A stretch of DNA of 5,741 nucleotides, taken from assembly GCA_937864995.1 (NCBI GenBank), contig CALMDL010000172.1:1-5741 (forward strand), read 5' to 3'. The position numbers and the translations under genes are program-made. Each line of letters starts with the position of its first letter. The first letter of the stretch is position 1. This DNA is from an uncultured Candidatus Altimarinota bacterium. Its GTDB lineage: Bacteria > Patescibacteriota > Gracilibacteria > BD1-5 > UBA6164. Below the pieces are notes generated by a model. The model saw only the letters and a list, made by a program, of their open reading frames with translations. It did no database searches and was not told the origin of the DNA. Below, piece after piece: positions 1 to 5,741 of this stretch.

Positions 1-1
1 A

Positions 2-808
2 GATAGACTTGAAAAAGAACTTGAAACTAATGTATGATTAAAAATAGATTTTTCAAGTGGTGATAACTATGAAGTTGCTGGTAGATGAGAATTACATTTA
101 TCTGTTCTTATTGAAACAATGAGAAGAGAATGATTCGAATTACAAGTTTGAGCTCCAGTTGTAATTATGCACGAAGAAAATGGTGTAAAAATGGAACCAA
201 TTGAAAATGTATCTGTTTCAGTTCCTGCTTGAAACGAAGGATCAGTTATTGCTGAACTTGGTAAAAGAAAAGGTTTAATGTCAAACATGGTTGAAAACAA
301 TGGAATAGTTAGTTTAGAATTTAGAGTTCCAACTAGAGGTCTTCTTGGTTTTAAATCAGAATTTACTACTCTTACAAAAGGTGAATGATTATTGTCAAGC
401 TCATTTGATAAATTTGAACCTTACAAAGGTCCAATCGAAAAAAGAGCTGTATGATCAATGATTTCTATGGAAAATGGTAAAACAATGGCTTACTCACTAT
501 TTAACTTACAAGATAGAGGTAAAATATTTGTTGAACCAGCTACTGAAATATATGAATGAATGATTATTTGAGAATCATCAAAAGGTCAAGATTTAGCAGT
601 AAATGCAACTAAAAATAAAAAACTTACAAATGTAAGAGCATCTGGTACAGATGAAGCATTAAAATTAGTTCCACCTAAATTAATGACTCTTGAAGAAGCT
701 ATTGACTATATATCAAATGATGAATATGTAGAAGTAACTCCATTATCAATCAGATTAAGAAAAAAATACTTAACTGAAACTGATAGAAAAAGATTTGGTA
801 AAAATTAA
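2..808 (+). CDS. typA: TypA/BipA translational GTPase, C-terminal part (code 25)
   Basis: Ribosome-associated GTPase of the EF-G/LepA family, linked to ribosome assembly and stress or cold adaptation. The window holds the last 268 residues of a family usually about 600-615 residues long; the G domain and domain II lie before base 1. Visible in order: [11 protein letters not shown] (1-11), GRGELHLS (27-34) and RREGFELQVG (41-50) of the EF-G III-like domain; TRGLLGF (111-117) of the domain V-like part; then the TypA-specific C-terminal domain with [15 protein letters not shown] (159-173), YEGMIIGE (184-191), [14 protein letters not shown] (206-219) and SIRLRKKYL (249-257). It ends at TAA 806-808. 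Nine in-frame TGA codons (35, 86, 131, 149, 230, 386, 452, 557, 569) sit where the family has glycine. Glycine here is 9 TGA to 16 GGN, a lower TGA share than in the other genes. It converges on the minus-strand genes and shares their terminator. Confidence 0.97.
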
Positions 809-847
809 TAAAAAAAATAGAGATTTAAATCTCTATTTTTTTATTGT
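805..847 (+). repeat. Direct repeat, left copy (terminator palindrome plus flanks)
   Basis: TTAAT, a run of 8 A, the TAGAGATTTAAATCTCTA core, T7, then ATTGT. It matches 2199-2240 except for one extra A in the A run. Identity extends 5 bases beyond the palindrome on each side, then stops (A versus T on the left, T versus A on the right). The left flank includes the typA stop codon. The two copies bracket the exported-protein unit. Confidence 0.85.
811..842. terminator. Bidirectional intrinsic terminator, perfect 32-bp palindrome (copy 1)
   Basis: A7, then TAGAGATTT and its exact complement AAATCTCTA, then T7, forming a perfect inverted repeat with no spacer. RNA from either strand would fold into a TAGAGAT stem followed by a U run. 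It begins 2 bases after the typA stop and ends 9 bases before the stop of the minus-strand 212-residue gene, so it can end both convergent transcripts. The stem has few G-C pairs (GAG/CTC), as expected in such an AT-rich genome. The same 32 bp recur at 2204-2235. Confidence 0.88.
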
Positions 848-851
848 TTAT

Positions 852-1490
852 TTATTTAACAAATCCATTTTCAATATTTTCAAAATTATCTTTTTCTCTT
901 TGTGATAAATTTTTATATAAATTTTTTTCTGAAGTAATCTTTAAATCTCACTCATATAATGCTTCATTTTTATATGCTTTTCTAAAATCTTTTACTTTAC
1001 TACTTTCTTTTATTATTTTTTTTATATCATCATATTTTTTATCATTTTTAATTGTTATTAAATGTTTTCAATTTTCATGTAAATTTATAAGATTTTCTTC
1101 TCATCTAGTTGCAAATAAATATATTTCGCCTGATTTTAATAACTTATCTCACATATGAATAAGAAGATTTCATTTTTCATCATATCATGCTTCCTGTCAA
1201 ACACTAATATTTCAATTTAATTTTCATTTAATATTATAGAGTACTTTAACTTCAAAATTTGTAATTTTTAATTTACCCTTTCAAATATTATCACTTGGCA
1301 ATTCTTTAATTACTTCTCAAACAAAAATATTATCTGCAACTCATACTACTTTAGAGTCATCTCAAAAATCAGCTACAAATCTAGCTTGAGAGTATACTAT
1401 ATTATTACTTGTAGCATTATTATACAATAATACTCAAGATAAAAATAAAGTAAAAATTAATAAACTTAAAAATATTATATTTTTTTTCAT
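852..1490 (-). CDS. Signal-anchored exported protein, unrecognised family (code 25)
   Basis: Complete frame of 212 residues from ATG 1488-1490 to TAA 852-854. I do not recognise a named family. Residues 1-22 look like a signal peptide or anchor: MKK followed by a long hydrophobic run (IIFLSLLIFTLFLSGVLLY) with no cysteine, so it is not a lipoprotein. Residues 50-130 look like a compact beta-rich domain: VADNIFVGEVI, NFEVKVLYNIKG, a glycine-rich ISVGQEAGYDEKGNLL, then GDKLLKSGEIYLFATR. This order resembles secreted hypothetical proteins of Gram-positive bacteria from memory only. Residues 143-205 are lysine-rich and probably helical. Fourteen glycines are TGA and three are GGN. The start is the only ATG before the signal sequence; a weak AAAGAG lies just upstream. 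It follows the broken metalloprotease gene by 33 bases on the same strand, so the two were probably co-transcribed. Confidence 0.85.
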
Positions 1491-1523
1491 ATCTCTTTTT
1501 TTATAATGTAAAATTTAAAATTC

Positions 1524-2038
1524 TTAATTAGGCCATTTTGTATTGTATGATGATTTATCTTGACTTCATAATGTAGTTCTCTCTTCTATTGTTCAGGCTC
1601 ATAACATAATATTTCAAGCATAACTATGATCTAATCATAAAGAATGTCCTAATTCATGAGCAATTACATTTTCTTTTTGTTTAGAATTCAATTTTCACAT
1701 CCAATTAGATGCTGTATTTATTTTTAACTCATCTGATATGCAAACATTGATCCATAATAACTATATTTTCAATAATATGGACTACTAGAAGAATTAATAT
1801 CCATAATAGTTAAATCTTCAAATGTAAGTGCATTATCTGGTTTAAAATCAGTGTGTCAATAATTATTCCATGTATTAATTGCATTAGATAATTGAGTACT
1901 ATATGTTGTAGCCCCCTCCCATCTTACTTCTCATCAATCTACTGATGAATATTCCCATGTATAATTACTTGCTGCAAATACTCAAGAGACAAAACATATT
2001 AATGTTAAAAATATTATTATAGTCTTTTTAATTTTTAT
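1524..2038 (-). pseudogene. Matrixin-like zinc metalloprotease, frameshifted and lacking a standard start (code 25)
   Basis: A small secreted M10-type (metzincin) protease split between two frames. The upstream frame (2038 to TAA 1724-1726, 104 residues) begins IKIKKTIIIFLTLICFVSGV, then FAASNYTW: a clear signal peptide with likely cleavage after VFA. It continues with YSTQLSNAINTWNNYG, the helix typical of the matrixin N-terminal half. The downstream frame is open from 1760 to TAA 1524-1526 (78 residues) and carries INTASNWMGK, the zinc site HELGHSLGLDH (three His, catalytic Glu), a likely Met-turn in GNIML, and the ending TTLGSQDKSSYN. Joining needs a one-base insertion on the coding strand between 1727 and 1760; one extra T in the ATGTTTGC stretch would give GSMFCISDEL. 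The N-terminal frame has no ATG: the codon where Met is expected (2036-2038) is ATA, and a TAA lies a few codons upstream. With two lesions I call it a decaying gene, though an assembly indel or unusual initiation cannot be excluded. Confidence 0.85.
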
Positions 2039-2064
2039 TCTATTATTTTATAAATTTTACTTGC

Positions 2065-2091
2065 AAGTATTAATATATTATATTAATACTT
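2065..2091. promoter_or_regulatory. 27-bp AT-rich inverted repeat with possible -10 box, upstream of the protease gene
   Basis: Two 13-base arms, AAGTATTAATATA and its exact complement, around a single T at 2078. The repeat lies 26 bases before the protease reading frame. On the minus strand its centre contains TATAAT (2077-2082), a good -10 match; no convincing -35 was found at 16-18 bases. It could be an operator overlapping a promoter, or an mRNA 5' hairpin. A 10-bp palindrome, ACTTGCAAGT (2059-2068), overlaps its edge. The rest of 2039-2203 is AT-rich with no gene or RNA that I can recognise. Confidence 0.4.
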
Positions 2092-2198
2092 AATTAAATC
2101 AAGTTTATTCTTCTCTATTTTAAGCCATTATATACAATATAAACTTATATTATACTCATACCACATTAAATTTGCATTAAATTAAAATCATATTAAAT

Positions 2199-2240
2199 TT
2201 AATAAAAAAATAGAGATTTAAATCTCTATTTTTTTATTGT
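2199..2240 (+). repeat. Direct repeat, right copy (terminator palindrome plus flanks)
   Basis: TTAAT, a run of 7 A, the TAGAGATTTAAATCTCTA core, T7, then ATTGT; 42 bases matching 805-847 apart from one A. The right flank is part of the nucleotidase gene (its last Gln codon and TAA stop read from the minus strand), while in the left copy the same bases are non-coding. This asymmetry fits a duplication of the junction between typA and the nucleotidase gene. Confidence 0.85.
2204..2235 (-). terminator. Intrinsic terminator of the dnaE operon (copy 2 of the 32-bp palindrome)
   Basis: Identical in all 32 bases to 811-842. Read on the minus strand it follows the nucleotidase stop directly: the TAA (2234-2236) shares two bases with the A-rich arm, and the hairpin ends in seven U. 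It would also stop any plus-strand read-through from the bracketed region. Confidence 0.85.
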
Positions 2241-3073
2241 AAAATTTTATTTATAAATCCAAAATCTCAATCTCAAACTATAACAACATCATAGTTTTTT
2301 TTATACTCTTCTAAAAGCTCATCAATATTATCATTTAAAAATCATATTTTAAGTAGATTATCATATTCAAATCATGTTATCATACCAGGATCTCATAAAC
2401 TATCTCAAAATAAAATTACATTTTTTCTTGATTTTACACTATCATATATATTTGGAAATGATTTTAAAACTGTTTCATCTTTATTAAAAACATGGATTAC
2501 AGGTTTATTATATCAAATAGCAATTCAATTTTCATCCCAAGTAAAACTATTTGAAATTATTTTTATATTTGAAATATCAACTCAATTTTGTTCTAAAAAT
2601 AAATAATTAGAATCTGATCATAAAGCATTTGCAGATATTATAACAACAGGAACCTTTTCTTTATTCATAAGATTTAAAAAAGAGGTAACTCATTCTCTAA
2701 ATCTTATAATTCCAGAATTAATAGCTTTGTCTACATCTTGTCTTTTAAGTCAAGATTGAATAAGTAAATCTAGATGTTTTTCCCACCAAATAGTCATTTG
2801 TTTCTTTTTTTCAACTATGTCTATAATAGGACTTATTTCTATAGGATTATAATAATCAAATAACTCATATGCTTTTTTACTATATTCTTCTCAAAGTATA
2901 TTTTGTCTTCTAAGAATTGAAATAAGACTTGGTCTTTTCTCTCAATCTATAAATTCTTTTGTTAAAGTTTTATCAAAATCTGATAAAATATGAAGATTTT
3001 TATATCAATCATTTTTTATATTTGAAAGAATTTTTTCAAACTTTTGTTTATCTACGATAATTATATTTTCCAT
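2234..3073 (-). CDS. UMPH-1/NT5C3-type pyrimidine 5'-nucleotidase (HAD superfamily, code 25)
   Basis: Predicted cytosolic Mg2+-dependent phosphatase that converts UMP or CMP to nucleoside and phosphate. Complete, 279 residues (eukaryotic NT5C3 is about 290), from ATG 3071-3073 to TAA 2234-2236. HAD motifs are in order: motif I DFDKTLT (nucleophile D32, acid/base D34); motif II Ser147 in VVIISAN; motif III Lys198 in HVFNKDE; motif IV GDSLGD with D224 and D228. Family-specific stretches resemble human NT5C3 along the whole length: NPIEISPIIDIVEKK (76-90), WWEKHLDLLIQSGL (96-109), DENGIAIG (180-187), LLKIGFLNDNIDELLEEY (240-257). The cap insert between motifs I and II is present, so the fold looks intact. 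Fifteen glycines are TGA and three are GGN. It lies 19 bases after dnaE on the same strand, implying co-transcription. No clear Shine-Dalgarno sequence. Substrate is inferred from family, and 7-methylguanosine nucleotides (the NT5C3B activity) are an alternative. Confidence 0.92.
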
Positions 3074-3092
3074 AGTTTTTTATTTATATTTT

Positions 3093-5741
3093 CTATCCCC
3101 ATTTATTTTTAATCCAAGATTTCAAATTAACCAAATCAAATAAACTGATTTTTGTATCTATTTCCTGTCATTTTAAATCTATAAATACTTTTATAAATCA
3201 AGTATTTTCTTTAAGTAAAAATTCTTTTAAATCATGTAAATCTTCTTTTTTTGCATGAGATGGAATAGTTATAACAAATTTATCATCCATAATTTGAGCT
3301 CACACAACTCATATATTTTCATTTATTTTTTCCTCTAAAACTTCATCAAAATTTTCTTTTAAAACAATACAATTTTCATTATCACCTGTATCACAAACAA
3401 TATCTTCTTTTTCTGTTTCAACTATTTCATTTAAATTCATATTTATAAATCTTTTTGATTTATCAAACAATCATAAATCTGTAGCTTGTTCTCTTACTTG
3501 AGTAATTGTAGCTATTTTAATTTCACGAGCTCTAATACTTTTTCTTTTATACTCAAAATTTATATCAAGAGAACCTGTAACTATAACTATTCTATCAAGT
3601 AAAACCTTATCTTTATAATTTTCTACATCTTTTGGAAAAATAACGACTTCAAAATCATAATCAAAACCTTCACATTTTAAAAACATCATTTGTTTTCAAG
3701 TTTTTGTAATAAGTTTTCTAGCATCTATAACAACTCAAACTGCTTGTACTATTTCCTCTTTTGGAAGTTCTTTTTTTGGAGATTCTTTCTCAGTATTAAT
3801 ACCCATTTCTATATCTTTTGGAGGTTCATATTTTTCTGGATTTTTTAATTTATCAAGTTCTAACAATTCTTCAAAAGTCATCTTAAGTTTTTTTGTATTT
3901 TGTCATCTTCTAGCACAATATCTTTTTAATCAATCAAGAGCATGTCATGAAACTGCAAAACCTATCATTTCCTTTTCTCAAGCCAATTTCTCTTCAAAAG
4001 TAAATTCATCACTTTTTATAAGTTCCAATTTATCTTCAAATTCACTACTATTATCAAAAAGTCAGATTTGACTAGTTTCTTTTTGTTTTTCATCACGACG
4101 ACAGTATTTAATTATATCATCTATTGATATTTTCATTTGCTTTCTAACTCAAAACTCATCCATTGCACCTGACATAATAAGTGATTCAAGTGATTTTCTA
4201 TTTACTACTTCTTTTCCACAAAGTTCTACAAAATTTTCTAAATCGCTAAATTTATCTTCTCCTCTTGATTCTATAATTTTATCAATTGGTCAATCTCAGA
4301 TTCACTTAATTGCTTTTAATCAAAATCTGATATTTTTGTCATCTATATAAGTAAAATGCTTTAATGATTCATTGACACTTGGTGGCAAAACTGAAATTCA
4401 CTTAGCTTCACACTCACTTACTTCTAAAACAATTCTTTCCATATTTTCCTCATCACTTACCATAAGTGCAGTTAAAAATTCAGTTGGGAAATAAGCTTTT
4501 AAATAAGCAGTTTGATAAGCAATATAAGCATAACAAGCAGCATGTGATTTATTAAATGAATAATTTGCAGCAGGCATTATCATTTCAGTATATATGTAGT
4601 TTGTAGTTTCTGGTTTATATTGTCTATAATTAATACCCTTTTCTATAAATTCTTTTTTTAATGCCTCAATTACATCATGTTTTTTCTTTCAAACTCATCT
4701 ACGAAGTAAATCAGCCTCTCAAAGAGAAAATCAAGCCATATATTGAACTATAAACATCAATTGTTCTTGATAAACAGCTATTCAATATGATACATCCAAA
4801 ATAGGAGCCAGGTCTTCATCCAATTTTCTCTTTTCTTCTAGTATTTCTTCTTCACTATATCAAGCATCTTCAAGAATTTTTCTCAAATCATCTGTTAAAT
4901 ATTTAAGTTCTTTTCTTTTATATTTAACATCAATATAAGTTGGAATATAAGCAAGTGGTCCTGGTCTATACAATGATACCATAGCTATCAAATCTTCAAA
5001 ACTATCTGGTGCTAAATCACTCAAATATTTTCTCATTCAATCAGATTCAAATTGAAAAACTCAAGTTGTATCTCAAAGAGCAAAAACTTCAAAAACTTTT
5101 GGATCATTTAAATCAATTCAGAGAATATCTACGTCTACATTTTTATGATTTTTTATAATTTTTGTAGCTCTTTTTATAACAGTTAAGTTTCTAAGTCACA
5201 AAAAATCCATCTTTAAAAGACCTAAATCTTCCAAAGGATAAGCACTATATTGAGTAACTATACTTTCTGAGTCTTTTGGTGGATGCTGAAGTGCTGTAAA
5301 GTTAGTCATTGGCTCTGGTGCAATAATAACAGCACAAGCATGCACTCATAATTGTCTAACATTACCCTCAATTTTTAAAGCATTGTTTATAATATCTTTA
5401 TATTTTGGATTAGTTTCATAGGCTTCTCTAAATTCTATACTATCTTCCAATGCTCATTTCAATTTTGTACCTGGTTTTTCTGGAATGAGTTTTACCAACT
5501 CATTCATCTCAGAAAATGGTATTCAAAAAACTCTTCATACATCTTTTACGGCTGCTCTTGCAGCAAATGTACCAAAAGTACAAATTTGAGCAACTCTATC
5601 TGCTCAATATTTATTTCTACAATATTCTACAACTTTATCTCTTCAAGTATCAGCAAAGTCAGTATCTATATCAGGCATTGAAACTCTAGCTGGATTCAAA
5701 AATCTCTCAAAAAGTAATTTATATGGAAGTGGATCTATATC
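3093..5741 (-). CDS. dnaE: DNA polymerase III alpha subunit DnaE, C-terminal 882 residues (code 25)
   Basis: Catalytic subunit of the replicative polymerase. The start, PHP domain and first palm segment lie beyond base 5741; the frame is open to the edge and ends at TAG 3093-3095. Numbering from the window edge: the catalytic aspartates are D24 and D26 in MPDIDTDF and D179 in LLKMDFLGL, a spacing of about 155 like E. coli D401/D403 to D555. Then [10 protein letters not shown] (258-267), [11 protein letters not shown] (319-329), LLRRGVGKKK (345-354), [20 protein letters not shown] (396-415), a helix-hairpin-helix [14 protein letters not shown] (480-493), clamp-binding QIGLFD (558-563), [16 protein letters not shown] (587-602), a charged linker (630-663), an OB fold (about 664-745) and a C-terminal domain. 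Residues 283-315 form an acidic, probably helical insertion before YGIAVYQEQ. Glycine is 35 TGA to 15 GGN. No intein, frameshift or missing catalytic residue was seen. Confidence 0.97.

Noticed and set aside
67..300. A 77-codon minus-strand open frame with an ATG
   Set aside because: It lies antisense to conserved typA sequence, has no recognisable features, and is a shadow of that gene.
844..1158. A 104-codon plus-strand open frame rich in Phe, Ser and Leu
   Set aside because: It is antisense to the 212-residue gene; its Phe/Leu/Ser content mirrors Lys/Asn/Glu-rich codons on the minus strand, and it starts inside the terminator flank.
1724..1763. Programmed -1 frameshift joining the two protease frames
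   Set aside because: No X_XXY_YYZ slippery heptamer in the incoming frame within the permitted overlap, and the missing ATG points to decay or sequence error.
843..2203. Integrase, transposase or tRNA gene inside the repeat-bracketed region
   Set aside because: I looked for DDE, tyrosine or serine recombinase motifs and cloverleaf structures on both strands and saw none; the region is filled by the two exported-protein genes and a short promoter region.
3471..4583. Short separate minus-strand genes when read with the standard code (for example 3471-3689 and 4398-4583)
   Set aside because: Both are pieces of dnaE bounded by TGA glycine codons; with code 25 they join into one frame.
852..5700. 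Frequent TCA/CTCAA triplets on the plus strand that look repeat-like
   Set aside because: They are the complement of in-frame TGA glycine codons, with no regular spacing; no CRISPR or tandem array is present.
2..5741. Reading TGA as tryptophan (Mycoplasma-type code 4)
   Set aside because: It would put Trp at invariant glycines such as the HAD GDS motif, TypA RGELHLS and DnaE FLGL, while ordinary Trp positions are TGG.

Overview
The window comes from a bacterium that reads UGA as glycine (NCBI genetic code 25), the code known from Candidatus Gracilibacteria (BD1-5/GN02) and Candidatus Absconditabacteria (SR1). Under the standard code every gene here breaks into short fragments. With TGA read as Gly, long conserved proteins appear, and the TGA codons fall on invariant glycines: RGELHLS and YEGMIIGE in TypA, FLGL in DnaE, FGDSLGD in the nucleotidase. 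TGG still encodes Trp, so this is not the Mycoplasma code. I count about 84 in-frame TGA codons. The DNA is very AT-rich, and I saw no CGA or CGG codons in any gene frame. I cannot tell Gracilibacteria from Absconditabacteria with this sequence alone.

Layout: (1) 2-808, plus strand: C-terminal 268 residues of the ribosome-associated GTPase TypA/BipA. (2) 811-842: a perfect 32-bp palindrome with A and T runs, a two-way terminator. (3) 852-2038, minus strand: a two-gene unit for exported products. First comes a small matrixin-type zinc metalloprotease (HELGHSLGLDH) with two lesions, no ATG start and a frameshift; then an intact 212-residue signal-anchored protein I cannot name. (4) 2039-2203: intergenic DNA with a 27-bp AT-rich inverted repeat containing a possible -10 box. 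(5) 2204-2235: an exact second copy of the palindrome. (6) 2234-5741, minus strand: an operon of dnaE (replicative DNA polymerase III alpha subunit, 882 C-terminal residues in the window) followed 19 bases later by a complete 279-residue UMPH-1/NT5C3-type pyrimidine 5'-nucleotidase, a HAD family best known from eukaryotes.

The most striking structural feature is that the exported-protein unit (about 1.4 kb) is bracketed by a 42-43 bp direct repeat. The repeat contains the terminator palindrome plus short flanks that include the typA stop region on the left and the last nucleotidase codons on the right. Removing one repeat and everything between would leave typA and the dnaE operon converging on one shared terminator. 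This suggests the exported-protein unit was inserted at, or duplicated, that terminator. No integrase or transposase is visible.

The core genes are housekeeping: translation/stress GTPase, chromosome replication, nucleotide turnover. The bracketed unit is accessory and partly decayed.
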